Part shown: piece after piece, positions 10,645 through 24,193 of the stretch
Numbering within the stretch: the first letter of the stretch is position 1
How the letters are laid out: each line of letters starts with the position of its first letter
NCBI GenBank assembly: GCA_021234155.1
Contig: JAJEKV010000058.1
Coordinates: 5,092,600-5,156,599 of the forward strand
Length of the DNA: 64,000 nt
Reading direction: 5' to 3'
From: Isoetes taiwanensis
Lineage: Eukaryota > Streptophyta > Lycopodiopsida > Isoetales > Isoetaceae
Notes under the pieces: model-generated
The model's database searches: none
What the model was told of the DNA's origin: nothing
The model's input: the letters and a program-made list of their open reading frames with translations, nothing else
Translations under genes and position numbers: made by a program

Positions 10645-13600
10645 CTAATCCGTAAGAATATTATATAGCTTTTGAATTTCTCTTACATACACGTATGGTT
10701 CTGCAGCTGTCACTATGACTTTAATATATTTCGTTGCCCTTATTCCACATTTATTATCGGGAACTAGTGCATCATAATAATGTTGGTTTTTTCCATCTTC
10801 AAGAGGCATAGGATCTTCCCCAGTCTCTAGAGACCTGCATAATATATTCTGCAATAGAGAGATACTGTCAGTTCTTAAGGTCCAATGGAAGACAAAATGA
10901 ATTAATAAGATTGAAAAACGTGCCAAATTTTTTGTTACCAGAGAATTGGATTGGCAAGCTCTTTCTACAGCTTTGAGAAGAATTAATCTCTCCTTTTCAT
11001 GCACAATTTCACCTTCCTTCCCATATAAAAAAATTGGAACTTCAGTTATGCCCTCTGAAGCATGAGTATCGAGAATAATTTGCCCATGCTGCTGTATGAG
11101 CATGCATAGATCATTGTATGATGTATTTTTCCCTGCAGACACTGTAGAGTTTATCTCTAGTTTATTCATCCTTCCAATTTCAGAGATGCCAAAGAGTGTT
11201 GCCGCATTATTCCCTGTAGCCCAGCACTCTGCCAACCCTGAACCATCATCTGCAGATGACAACTAAAGCATCATCAGGCATAACTATAATAACATGATAA
11301 CGTAATTAGAATTCTTACCTACTAGGAAGCAGCCCATCATAAATTGTATACAGTATAACATATCCTTAAAATCCCTGGCTGGAAATTCTTGCCATTTGAG
11401 AACAAGCTTCAGGACACCAACAACCTGCCAGGTTAAAAAATGCATATCAGCTTCCTTGTTTATAAATACTTCAAAGTCCACACAAAAGTCTTAATGATGA
11501 GCATCAAAGTCGCTAAAAGAAGAAAATAAACATGTTAAACGCAACTTGCAATCATTTAGGCAAGTATTTTCTGGTATTATTGCGTGCAGAGAAGTGCTTT
11601 CTTTGAGATATCTTGACAACAGTGACAGTGGCGTGGACAAGCAAAATATGACAGTTATGTGATCCGTGGGAATTTGAATGCAGACAACACATCCCCTGAA
11701 CATGTTACAACATAAGGATGTGTTCCTGTCTACTGCTGTCTGACTTCAACCTGGTATCGATTTCCAAAGCATGTTACATTGTCACCCAGCCTACAAAATT
11801 TGTCATTTGTTACCATGTCAAGTCATTTATTGCAACTGGGAGGACAATTTATATAGATGGAAGGATGGGAAACATATGATTCCCCTAATGCATGCAGAAG
11901 CTTACCCGGCAACGAATTTTAAACTGCTGTTCTACTTGAATGACCATATCCTTCAGATTGCAGATCAGATCTTGGTGTTTGTCTACCATGTGCCCAGGCT
12001 TTTGGTCATAAGATGGCAAATGTAAAACATAATCAAGGCTTTTCCTGTCATTTAGACTCCAGGGCAACCATTCGCTGATACATTGTACACTTACTAATGT
12101 GGTTGCAATACTTTTCATGTATATTCTTCCCTCTGGGCTTCTGCAGATTAAGAAGTGGAACTTTTTGTTAGGTGAAATAACAACTAACTGAACAGATATT
12201 GCCAACAACATTTTTCAGCACTCAAACTACCTTTGTACCAGAATCCTGTGGAAAAAGGCAATAGTCCCTGGTCCCATTCCAAGCGGAACCTTTGATTTCC
12301 GTAAATCCAAATGGACATTTACCTATAGAAAATGTGAAAAATGGTAATCATCTTGCAAATAACATAAACACTTACAGATACTCCATATGGTCACAAATTA
12401 GCCACAAAATACTGCAAATCAATTGTCTAATAACATCTCAAGCGTGATGTCTCTATGAGACGCATGCTTAAACAATAAGCCATGTCAATTGTCCATAACA
12501 ATCAAGGGTAATGTCTAACAAGATGCACTTGGGAATCCATGCATCTTCTCCTGTGCTGAGATTGCTAGGATCGAGGATAGACTGGCTGGGTACTGTGTTT
12601 CCTGTCTTGCTGGCTTACTGAAATTCTGAGGTATTGACCTCTCTCTACTACTGAGCTACCAGCACTTTAATACCAGATAGTTCGTAGTCATGCATACCCC
12701 AACATTTTCCCCCACATTTTCCCTCAATCCTCATCCATCCTATGCAGCACTATCTACTGAAAGTCCCTCATCTGTCTTGGTGCGTTTTGTACCCTCCACA
12801 GGGACAACGGACAGGCTCCAACAATTGATGGCTACGAGCTCCAGGATTTGCCATGTGCCCTCCTGCTCAGCTACTGGCCCTTTATTGCCAGTCTTTTTCC
12901 CTTTACTCGAGGTGCCCATTAACATATACTCCAACGAGATGACCTGTCCTCTAAGCTTTTTGTTAAGTTGCAGATGGCTACCCTTGCTTAGCTGCATAAG
13001 ATAAATAGAGCATCATCATCTCATCCCCTAACCTTTTCCATTTGTTATAGTCCAATCTGCCACCCTAATGATACTGCAATAGCATTTCATATTGCATCAT
13101 AGATAGAAACTATATGTGATTTGAGAAAGGAGATGCTTTCATGTTAAATATAATAAATTTGGCATACATAACTCTAAGAGATCTATCTATGGATAAGCAT
13201 GAAATATGGTGAGAATATGAACATACCACATGTAGCCCTTTCAAATCCCGCACTGTAAGGAAAGTTACCCCATAATCTGCATCGTCTAAGACTTCTTGAG
13301 ATGTAGCATGTCCTATGCTTGGAGAGATGCATGAATTCGCAACGACACTTTCTACTTGACCATAGAAAGATATCAGTGGCCCCTCCGAAGGAATACTAGA
13401 GCTGACATTAATATTGTTAGACTGAGATATGTTTTTGAACATTTGATCAATGATCTGATAGTTCGAAATTCCAAATGATTCCACTTCAAGGAGAGCTTGC
13501 TTTACATTATACGTCGGCCGGATAATAACTGATTTTAATTTATCAAGACGATCTACCAGGTCGAAATGATCCATTGGGACGCGAGAAACATATTGGCTTC

Positions 13601-16600
13601 TCTGGACATGCCCTTCTGCCTTTTGCACAATAAAAACGTTCCTACTCTGATGAGTTGGTTTGTTTAAGAAATGCCAAGTTTTGGTCTGGTTTGTACTGCA
13701 AAACCCAGAGGCTATCAAAGATTCTATACCTCCCCCATCGTGATTTGCTGTGCTGCTCTTCCTGGAAAGTAGAGTTTTCTGCAAGCATATTGGATCCTCA
13801 GTCGAAACAAACATTAGGCTAGTAATTTCAATTGACTTATTAATAAGAACTGCTCTGCAAGAGGATAAAGCTTCCTTGTTTGTAGCATCAAAAGAAAAGT
13901 TTAGCCCACTAATCATATAGTAGCCGCCAATATGTAGCACCTGGAATGGGCCAAAAGTCAACAGGTGCGTAAATAATACTTGTTATAACTTCATTTGGAA
14001 ATACAAATAGACCAATTATTAGCTAGTGCAAGAAATTACAATTGTAAGACAGAAGGTAAAGTAAACTGACACTAAGCAACGTCAATAAATATGCAGCCTC
14101 ACCAGACTACTGGACATTTATTCTAATCTGTTCAGCACTCAAGAGGCCTTAAAGTCTGACTCTAGGTTCAAAATCAATAAATCCAGAAATATTGAACATG
14201 TAAAAAGTTTCAGTTGTATTTGCATGCCTGATTGTAATGTATATGCTCGCCCCTAAATTGTAATATGACTTTTGGTAAATCTGCTCGAACTTTAAAATGT
14301 CTGTCCTCTTTAAGAAAGGATTGCCCAAACTGCCAGCTTCCATCCTCTTCCAAATATGCAGAAGATTTGCTTGCAAAGATTGCAGATGAAGTTATATGTC
14401 CCCTGAATAAAATCTTATCTGCAGGAGCACTATTTTGAAACAAAGACTCCTGGTGCAAGTGTAGACTGCAATGATTGAGGCAATTACCACATTCTTGACT
14501 GTCTTCAAGATGATGATCAGACACACACATGTACAGAGGAAGAACAACAGCTTCAGCCGAAAATACTGGCACTCTCACATGGTCAATTGTTTCCTAATGA
14601 CATTTGCATTGAATAAGGTTCTTCAAAACTTTTCAGTGATAAATGAGAAAGCAAATACGGGACAAAATGTAACAGAACCTGAAGCGTTATGGCACTCTTA
14701 TGAGTCAGCAAGAAAACATGGTGTCTTCCTGCTTTGATTCCCTCTGGATGGTTTATACCCACATTGTCTACATTTCCACTGCGTTCCTGGAGTTGAGTAG
14801 CTTTTCCCATATGAAAGATGACGAAACATGTAAAAGATTTTACCTCCTCTACTTTCTTTCTCATAACTTTCACTGAAGGGTTCAATCCAAAGAAATGAAA
14901 ACTTTTCTTTCCTTTTTGGGAAACTTCATAGGATTCATTCGAGAAACCTTCAATGACCAAATTGTAATCAGATATCTGAAACAAAAATGTAGGATAAGTG
15001 ACAGTATGCATGCAGGACAAAATATTCAATTCAATTTCACATAAACTGAAGGCTAAATACAACATAACAATTAAAGAATAGACGTAAGCCATCATGTTGT
15101 AAGACAAGCACTATGCATCACCTAATCACATGTTTTTCCAAATAATGTACCTAACATCTCTAATGTTTAAAACCTTACCCATAATGGATTTAAAATGTCC
15201 TAACTTTCATAGCCACATACTTTCAGAGGAACAAGGCCTGCCCACTAAGAATGCTTCAAACTCAATAAATCATACAAATATATGAACACCACCAAAATGA
15301 AATACCTCGTACATCTTCCCAAGAGAAGACAAGCAACAAAAGTCAGGGACCACAACATCAAGTGTCCCAGTCCCATCTGCTAGTTCCAGCCGCCCAGAAC
15401 TTGAAGATACCTAATGAACACAAAGACTTGAATCATCAAGTTTCTGTAATACAAGGGACAAGGTCAAATTACCTGCAAACGCCCCAGTAATACAACGTGT
15501 AAAATTTCGCTGGGTATAATTTGACGAAAAAAATGCTTCTTATGATTTCGCGCCACAGAGCGAGGAACCCAGGCTATAGTCCTTACATAATTAGAGAATC
15601 TGAGAAGTGCTGGAAAGCCCTGATCAAAAGGAATTTATAAGTACAAAGCAGGAGAGCAACTTCATGCCATTTAAGATATTCCTGATACTCAAAGTAGCAC
15701 CATCACTTGATGTAAGCTTAGATGATCAGGAAGGTGTTCAATTCTACAGCCATTGCATGGCTAGGACCTAAAACTAACGTCCAAATGTGGACAGATAACC
15801 CATGCATTATAGTTTGCAAAACGCAACAGCCAAAATCTCATCTAACTCTGTGCCTTCATATTGCAATAGTTCTATGCTCATCACTGAAGTCATAAACTGA
15901 TTGTCACACGACATGGTTAAGGCTTCAATGCTATAAAACTTTAGCTTCAGTCTCTGAATAGGCCCAAAGGAAACTTTTTGTAGGCCATAATCCCTCCCTG
16001 CTGAATTCAACCTATTTATCAAGGTGCTTGAAGAATTTTTTAATTTTCTTTGGCAGGAACTTGAACTTGGTTTTCACTTCAGCAAAAGCGATGTGCTGCA
16101 GCAAGCATCATTTCATGTGGAAGTGCAGATATTTTTTAAGATTCTCCAACAATAATTTGTTTAGATCTAGCTTGTTGCTGTTTTGCGCCATATTAATGTA
16201 TGTCTTCAATGTTAACAGGGTAATCCCATAGGAAATTACTACCACCTTGACATCCTTCCTCGACAAGCCCTTGGTTATCAAATGACGTGGTTCTGCTAGA
16301 AAAGTTATCTTCAGAAATCATATAAGCCAAGAAAAACTACACTCATGAGGTGATTATTCAAAAGCTTTTTAGGTCAACGTGTGTGATGTGGAAGGTCCAT
16401 ATTTAAATGAAAGCCTGGACACATGAAAGCAACTGTTGATGCATGAATACATATATTGCTTCCAAGTGGCACATCGAAGAAGACAGCATTGAGTAGCCTG
16501 ATATTGTGGCCAAGCTATATACAAAAGAAAAGCTGCCTGTGAGGAGAACGAACAATCCAGTTGTAATATTATAAGGTATCTATATGATACAATTACTTCC

Positions 16601-19179
16601 AAAAAGGCAACTTGGTTACAAGCACTTTCCAGTATTAGATTTCCAAGAAGCATGCACACAGATATCCGGGACAAGAGTGAAATGTTTAGCACCTGGGAAA
16701 ATATTCCGTCGACACAAGACTTCCCCAGTGAGCAGTATTTATCATGACAAAGGAATTCTTTCATTCCATCCTGCCATGCAACCAATGTTAAACTTGCCAG
16801 CAAGCTTGCAGGGGCACACACAAAATATGTCCATAACACTAATAAGAATCATCAAATTCAAGCCTAAAAATTAATCAAAAGATAGAATGAACAACTGGAA
16901 TGGGTATAACAATCATATTATAGAGGAAGGGTTTGGCTCAGGAAAGAAGAGAAGATCAAAGAAGCAACCAGATTTTTGCTTACCCTTCCAATTGTTGGAA
17001 ACGAGTCCAGATGTTTTTTAGCATAGATGTAAACCATGCCTTCGAACTGAGATTTCCTGATAGCATTATTAGAAAAATACACAACGCCGAGAGGAGAAAA
17101 CTTTGGAGTAGAGGAAAGGACTTTGAAGCTTTAGTATTAATACCAGACATACTTCATTTTAACAAAATGCAAGTTGTATAGATTAATTAAGTGGTGGTAA
17201 GTACTTTCTTGGTACCGAGTATTTCTGTGTCGCTGTACACTTCATGAAATTTCTTCCCGAAGCTTATAATCACTTGTAAGAACCTGAACAGTATACAAAT
17301 TTAGCATTTTGCAATGTTAGCTTGCATCCTGGTGACTCTAGAAGGGTATTACCAGAAGGCAGATTCAAAGCGAAGCTGTTCAATTTTCTTATAGAGAGCA
17401 CCTCCAAGGCAATTTGTAACAGAAAATGTACTGCAGCAAGCAGAAGGATGATACGATTGGGGTAAATAGGAGACCGTAAAAGTCCTAATATACAGCTGCT
17501 AAATGAAGCCCATATCACATACAGCGTGTGGAAAGGAGAAAATGCAACAATTTTCACACTAGTACGAGAACATGCCCCCAGCAGAAGATACTTTTCCCAA
17601 CCATGCTGAGCCACTTTGGCATGAACGTTGTATACAGCCAACTGCAAGCGAGACAAGAAGATCAGATAGGACAGGATCGAATTTCAAATTGAGCTCTTGA
17701 AACACAAAGGTACTGTTTACAATATAGCGAATATAAACAAATAAAAGCACTCACCATGGCTCCAACCCGCAGACCAAAAATTTGGTTGAGCTGATGATGA
17801 GTGAGAAGCAAACAAGCATGATTGTCAACTTCCACCAACCTCCCCTCAAAATGTATCTTGCTTATAGTGCCAACATAAAAGCTGTTTGCAATAGCAAAAT
17901 TGCCATTGTACTTTTCCACTAGTTTTTCTTGACAATCATGTCTACAATGTTCTACTAGCTTCTTATCACATTGTAAACAACACGATTCATGTTTTCCAGG
18001 CAGCAAACAATCAAGCATAGAAATCAAAGTGGTAGTAGTTGCAACGAAGATGAAATATTTACTTTTCTCAGCCCCCACAAGAATCATCTTTCTATGCAGC
18101 CCAGTGATAGCTAAACATTTGCCAAGGGCCTTCACTAGTACTGGACGCCAAAAGCTGGGGGAACCAGAAAAGTAAACATGGATGCAATCATTTGCAAAGC
18201 ACCCTAAGCTTCCCTCCCTTTCTCTTCCTTTGGAGTCCCTAGATCTTGATAATAAAGGGTTCCCTTCCAGAACCAATGACAACTGATCTGAATCATTAGA
18301 TGAGTAATGATTACAAGAAACCATTTCCACAAGGAAGCCTTTCATTATCTCCTCTTTTCTTTTCGTTTTCTCACATGCTGGTCCCTGATTACTTTCTGAC
18401 AGCGTGTTCAAATGTCTTTTTGAAGGTACCATAAAGGACGGACCAACGCAACGCAACCTTCCCTTAATCCCTGTCTTGGCCTTGCTCTTACCAACCTTCA
18501 ATTCAGGACTTTCTAAGATGCTACTCCGCACATTGGCTTGTGATGGGCTGATACACACGGAAGGAAATTGACCCAAAGATAGGGACTGCCCAATTTCCTC
18601 AAATGTTTTAAATGCATGTATTTCCAAACTTCCAATCTTTGATCCATCCTTTCCACAGCTGAACACATAATTAAAAGAAGTTATTCTAATCAATTTTCCC
18701 AATATCAATGGGTCTATATCAATCATAGAACAGCAAATGGTTCCCGTCTCATCAGATAGAGCAAGGCAATCGCTAACCATAGCAGAGGATGAGACATGAA
18801 AACAATCCTTGTTCCACAACTTTAAAAATCCCTCAACCACCCATGGCACATTGGAGACCTGCAGTAACTGAGCCCCTTCTTTTGAATTACACGAACCGAA
18901 TAGGCATTTGTCCACTTGAAATCGCTTTCCCTCCTCCAAATTTTGGTTTAGGAAGCCATCGGAGGCAGCTGTTTTCTCTCTTTCCCTTCTCAGGCTATCT
19001 TCCGATCGATTGTTCCATTGATAAAAACTCGAATGTGCCTGGCATGGTTGGCTTGCTTTCTGTTTTTTCGAAGGAGGTCCGTTCTCCGATGAAATGTCGT
19101 CAAAAGAAGGGACTGTAAAAGGCTGCCGGAACTGTGAAAAATCTCGTATGCAAAGATGAGGTGCCGGAGCTGCATTCAT
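10645..19179 (-). CDS. CTC1: CTC1, large subunit of the telomere CST complex
   Basis: CTC1 is the large OB-fold subunit of CST (CTC1-STN1-TEN1), which binds single-stranded telomeric DNA and helps fill in the C-strand in the nucleus. Exon 1 is 19179-17755 (475 codons, ATG at 19179, ending RVGAM before a GTGAGT donor). Exon 2 (17641 to about 17353) gives the YLLLGACSRTSVKI block typical of plant CTC1. A phase-consistent chain follows: 15619-15473, 15410-15306 (GRLELADGTGTLDVVVPDF), 14975-14679, 14593-14270 (SAEAVVLP), 13940-13227, 12322-12231 (VPLGMGPGTIAFFH), 12140-11906, about 11739-11500, 11424-11319, 11249-10939 (split VDDGSGLAECWATG motif) and 10848-10645. One or two exons in 15620-17352 are unresolved, with a candidate near 16790-16693. 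The total is near 1500 residues, somewhat above Arabidopsis CTC1. I saw no disabling change, so the gene is probably functional. Confidence 0.9.
12323..13226 (-). other. 904-bp CTC1 intron
   Basis: It lies between two phase-0 exons (donor GTATGT at 13226, acceptor TAG at 12323). It contains a moderately GC-rich block near 12690-13004 open in both directions, which reads like neither CTC1 nor any family I know. It could be an old insertion. Confidence 0.6.
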
Positions 19180-19236
19180 CTCAATTTGGGAGGGAAAACT
19201 GTGGGCGATAACGAGTTTCCAGAAACGCCTATGTCG

Positions 19237-19246
19237 TATATATATA
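19237..19246 (-). promoter_or_regulatory. candidate TATA box of CTC1
   Basis: A TATATATA run sits about 60 bp upstream of the CTC1 ATG. The distance would give a very short 5' leader, so it is only suggestive. Confidence 0.4.
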
Positions 19247-19319
19247 ACCTAAATATGAGCTAAACAAGTGGTTGTGCTATGGAGTATATGAAGCCGACCC
19301 CGCAAAACACATCCAGTTT

Positions 19320-20175
19320 GAAAGATTCCCCTAGATGCTAATTGGATTTGCCTTAGGTTCCTTAGGATTCTATAAAGATTTCTTCAGATTCCCTGAGATT
19401 CTACAGTGGTTTCCCTAGATTCACTGGTATTCTCCAGAGATTCATATGAATTTCCCTAACATTCCCCTAGATCCCCTTAAGATTCTCACAGATTCCCTAG
19501 GGTTCCATAAGCCTTCCACAAGGTTCTCATAAGATTCCCCTTCCAAGTACTATCCCAGGACTCCACTAGATTCTCCAAATTCCCTTAGATTCTATAAAGA
19601 TTCGCTTAGATTCTCCAAAATTTCATTAAAATTCCCTAAATTGTCAAAAAAATTAAGAAGATACCCTTAGATTTCCCTAAATCCCGTGAGATTCCTATAG
19701 ATTCTCTCGAGATTCCCCTAGATTCGCAAAGATTATCCCAAGATTCCTCAAAATTCTATGTGGATTCTTCTAAGTTCCCTTAGATTTTATGAAGATTCCC
19801 GTAGATTCTCCAAGATTTCATCAACATGCCTGTAGATTCTCAAAGGTTTTATGAAGATTCCTTAGATTTCATCCTCTAAGATTCGCCTGAGATTCCCCTT
19901 GATTCCCAAAATTGTCCCAAGGTTCCTCTAGATTCTATGTAGATTCTCCTAAATTCGCACAGATTTTAAGAAGATTCTCCTATATTCTTCAATATTCCAT
20001 CAAGATTCCCTTAGATTCTCAAAGATTTTATAAAGATTCCTAAAGAGTCTCTTAAGATTCCCATGGGTTCTCTTGAGATTCCTCTAAATTTTCTAAAATC
20101 CTTTAAAGATTCCCCTAGATTCTCGTAAATTACAATAGATTTCGTAAAATTCTAAGATTCTAAGAAGATTCTTGG
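19320..20175 (+). repeat. degenerate AGATTC/CCCTAGATTCT array upstream of CTC1
   Basis: About 850 bp consist almost wholly of variants of AGATTCCC(N)TAGATTCT, spaced roughly 10-25 bp apart, with dozens of GATTC words on the plus strand. The units are too diverged for a simple minisatellite. It begins about 140 bp upstream of the CTC1 start codon and ends sharply at CTTGGAATTC. Confidence 0.85.
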
Positions 20176-21650
20176 AATTCAATCACATTGGCTCCAACTG
20201 CGACAAAACGGTGCCAATTTGCACCGCTCTTCGAAAGCCATTGACGAGAAGAATCCAATGATGTGGGCCCCACCTTCAGCCGACAACAACAAGTTACGAT
20301 CGATTGAAGGCAATGTAAAAAGAGGAAGCTTCCTGGAAGTCAACCTATTAATTGTTTTCATTAATGTAAAAAATTGCAACTTCTTAACACCTTCTTATGA
20401 TATTTCAACAATTGAGATCATTGCTCCAATCTATAAATCAACGGCCGAGATTGTTTACCTTAATTTCGATGCCCATGCATGTCCCCATATATGATATATC
20501 TATAAATATTCAATCAATGTAATAAAAGGAAGCTTTCTGGAAGTTAATATACAAATTGCAACTTCCTAACACCATCTTACGACATTTAAACGGCTTCTTA
20601 CGACATCTCAACGGTTGAGATTCTTGCCTTTTTTGCAGAAATTCTTTCTGGAATGAGACATCAAACAAAGTCGGAGCAAGCAGTTATTGTTATAAAGTAA
20701 GAAAATAAGACATGACTAGTGCTAGATATCAGCAATCAAAGCATGTTAGCATTTTAATGTCAATTAAACTTGTTCCACTTCTTGGAAAAGCAATAAAAAT
20801 ATTGGGTGTCCTTGTGACCTCATCTATTCCTCTAGGAATAACTTTCATCCCCAAATGTAGCTTGAAAATGCATCATTTCTAAGTTTGATAAATGCACCTT
20901 ATAGCTACATGACTTTTGGCCTCTTAATATCAGTCCTGACTTGCAGATCATTTCAGAAGATGAGACCTTATAGTCCAATGTGTTGCATATTATAAAGAAA
21001 CAATGCAAGACAGAAACAAGAGTAAATTAACATGTATTAAGATATATATTAGGAGACCCAATGAGCACATTAGCTCGTTATCATATAAGAGCATCTTTTT
21101 AGCTTTGACCGTGCTAGGCAAACCTAGCAAGTAAAATCAAACTACGATTTTGGAGTGAATGCACCCATACAATTGACCCGTGGCATACCAATGAAGGGTC
21201 CAAAAATGATCTGATGTTCTGTTATCCCTCTTAAGTCATTTTGGCCTTCTCTATACATAGCAGGGCATTCTTAATAAGGGATATAAAAACCCTTCAAATC
21301 TAGCATGAAATGGTAGCCTATTGGCCAAGTTGTTACGTTTCGTCATTCGCCATCTGCATTTTAGATTATTCGAATCCCATCCATGGTCACTACCTTTGGC
21401 TGACTTAACGCTTCAGCTACTATTGCCCTACTATTTGACCTCAACACCAAATACAAAATCCATAAGGGCTTCACAACCCAATGCGGACTATCCAACCTCA
21501 GTAAGAAACATGCTTAAGGATTTTAAATTTATAGAGGTCATTAACCCCTTAGTCATGACAATTATCATTTGACCCGTGTCCATTTGTATTAAAGATCATT
21601 TATTCAGTCTCGTAGAGGAAATGCTCGTTACACTCACTTTTAAAAATAGA

Positions 21651-21719
21651 GGGGAGTGGGGGAAGAAGAAATGTTCGCGGCAGCCTTGGCACGCGAACAT
21701 TTCTCTTTCCCAACCCCCT
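21651..21719. repeat. long imperfect hairpin with a perfect 13-bp core
   Basis: AGAAATGTTCGCG (21667-21679) pairs perfectly with CGCGAACATTTCT (21692-21704) across 12 bases. Outside this core the purine-rich left flank and pyrimidine-rich right flank keep pairing imperfectly, giving arms of about 28 bases. It could be a miniature transposon remnant or a small-RNA precursor. Confidence 0.7.
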
Positions 21720-23021
21720 CTCTGTACCCAACTGAGTGAAACAAAAAAAATTGTTTGCAGTGCCCAGGATCTTCTACCGACTCATTTATTGGGTAGAATT
21801 TTGTCTGGTAGCAAAATAGTTATAGATGATCTAGTTGTGTGCGTTGTGTTATAGTTTAGATGAGACGGGAATTTAAATGCGCCATGTGCACAGTTAGAAT
21901 GGTATTTGACTTACTTTCCAAATTCAAATGCTTTGTATGCACAGTTACAATGGTATTTGATCTACTTTACAAAGGTCTTCAAAGGAATCAATCTAGCTAA
22001 TGTCTCAATTCATGGGAATTACTCATAAAGCCTAAGAAAGGTGTTACTATAAGGACCCATTTAACTTCAGGCCCCCCTAACTTGGAATTAACGAGCCTTT
22101 GGTCACTCTAAGTGCGTAGTATTGAGTAGCTTTTTATAGAATCATCTAAATGCCTAATGGCCAAAGGAAACATTAGAACTATGGTCCAAATATGAACCAG
22201 ACTTACATGTTGGAGCTACATAGAGGTTTTTAGGTGGATTAAGAGGATTGCCCAGATTGTTATATAGGAACAAGATGCAATTCATAACAATCAATTTCTT
22301 GAGAGCTTTTAAAAGAAGTGTGCAACTTGGGTACCAAGAGCACAAATCCATTAATAAGCAAGCATTGCATTGTTAAATGTTGGACGTTAATAGTGCATTT
22401 AGTTGCACAAGTTTGAACAAAAAAATATTCGCAGCGGCCAAGGTGATGCCGCAATAAATTTCATGTGATGATAGTTTAGAAACTTAACCTGTGTTCAGCA
22501 GAGAGTAGGTTTTAAGAAATAGTTTTAGAAACTTAACATAAGGGAAAGTTTGTGGTTCACAAGCAGTTTCTCCAGACACAATAATTCGATCGATTTGGTT
22601 CCGTCAATGCCTAAAGGTGTCTTCAAAGAGCCACAATGTTGCCTACCCCATCTGATCCATGTTCTACAGACCTAATCGACCTTATTGTGGCATTCTGATT
22701 CAAAACTGCTCTAAGGTCTGGGTTCCAGTCTGAAAATAGAGGCTTCAAGCGTCCCAAAGATCCAAATAACATCATTATAACAAATGGCAGACGGTGTTAG
22801 GTTTTACATGGATGCCAAAATCAAAATGTTTTGAAGTAAATCCCTTTTATGTAGAGGTTTGGGGTTTCTTCCAAGATCTCTTGATGCATGAACATATGGG
22901 ATAAACTCCCAAAGCAATGCAAAACACCTTGCAACCTACTTCTTACAAATGGTGTGCAATAGGCTAATTCGGCTTATTTTCAGCCTGTGAGGGTGGGGGT
23001 TTTGGGGGAGGGAGGGAGGCT

Positions 23022-23750
23022 CTCGATGATAGCGGTCTCTGTGGATGGATCAGTGCTTCAATGGAGGTTCTGTGGATTAGAATTATTCCAGGCTACCACT
23101 GTCGTAAAATAGTGGCAGCACAGTGCTAAATCGTCATGTTTTCGACAATAAATTATCCATGTTGGATTGCATTGCCTGCCCTGCAACTTGGCAGGGGTTG
23201 TAACAGTGGCGACAACTAGATCCAGGTATAGGAAGAAGCTGATTCCTCCACAAAGGAAGAAGAAAGGAAAAAAAGGCGAAAAATAAAGAGGACCCAACTC
23301 CGAAACTGGAGCTTAAAGGAGCTCCATAGCCGGCCCGCCCTGTGGTCCTTCGTTTCTTTGCATTGCTTTCAAAAGGGGGATAAAATATAACCCAACCCAT
23401 TTGCGTAATCCTTTTTCCAATGCTCTGGTTGATCCATCTTTTCAAGTGTTCGCATCTACAACACAACACTTGAAGCTTCATCATTGGGCCGGATCAATCC
23501 TACATCATCTCCTGCTTCATCAAATTCCAGTTGGATTTATCTTGCCCCGTTGGTACGCAGGGGAGGAAAAAACAGGGGACGAGGGCACAGTTTCTGCCAA
23601 AGCAGGCTCAAATCCGACTGTCCAGCTCCTATTTTTGCAATGTCATACTGCCTGCTCTTTAATCTGAGCCGGATTTTTTTATCTAGAAGGGGGCTATGGT
23701 GATGGCGGTCTCTGTGGATGGAAAAAAATTCCGGTGCTTCAATGGAGGTT
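23022..23750 (+). repeat. spaced direct repeat (about 45 bp at 23022 and 23701)
   Basis: Both places read GCGGTCTCTGTGGATGGA and then CTTCAATGGAGGTTCTG with a small insertion in the second. The roughly 630 bp between them are otherwise unrelated. Confidence 0.75.
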
Positions 23751-24193
23751 CTGGTAATTTTGCAAATGGGTGCTCGCCGAAGACAGCCAAAGGAGAGCTC
23801 CTAATTGGAATCCTTCTAAGTCGGCGGATCTTCGTAGCAGCCGCTATGCAGATAGCTAAGCTAAGGCAATGCTCCGCTGTCAGCAACAGTGAATTTTTCA
23901 GCTTTTTTTTTCATTTATTTTTTTTTCCACCCGGGAATCTAAAGAATATGAGAATCGAATCTTGGCGAGAATCAATTATATAAGCGTAGATATAAAAAAG
24001 GTGCAGGTGAAACAGCTACAACGGGAAGGATATTGTTCACGGGCACACACAGAAAAATAGAGGAAACAGTTTTAGGGGGAGCTTTATTATAAAACATGCA
24101 GATGAAGCAGATAGGTTCTAGTGTGGCAGCAGGAGCTATGTCTTCTCACTAGCATATAAAAAAGTTTGAGATTACTGTTTTCGGGGAAGTCTT

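Larger units (their letters stand above)
20176..24190. other. intergenic region, 4 kb
   Basis: No gene family was recognised on either strand; open frames are short and unlike known proteins. Local structure includes a long imperfect hairpin at 21651-21719 and a duplicated roughly 45-bp word at 23022 and 23701. A pyrimidine-rich segment lies at 23895-23930. Confidence 0.55.

Noticed and set aside
12690-13004. Open frames on both strands within a CTC1 intron
   Set aside because: No family match, and the flanking CTC1 exons join in phase without them (VRDLKGLHV to VNVHLDL).
19320-20175. AGATTC array as an interstitial telomere tract or CRISPR-like array
   Set aside because: Units are irregular, without CCCTAAA runs, constant repeats or unique spacers; also a eukaryotic genome.
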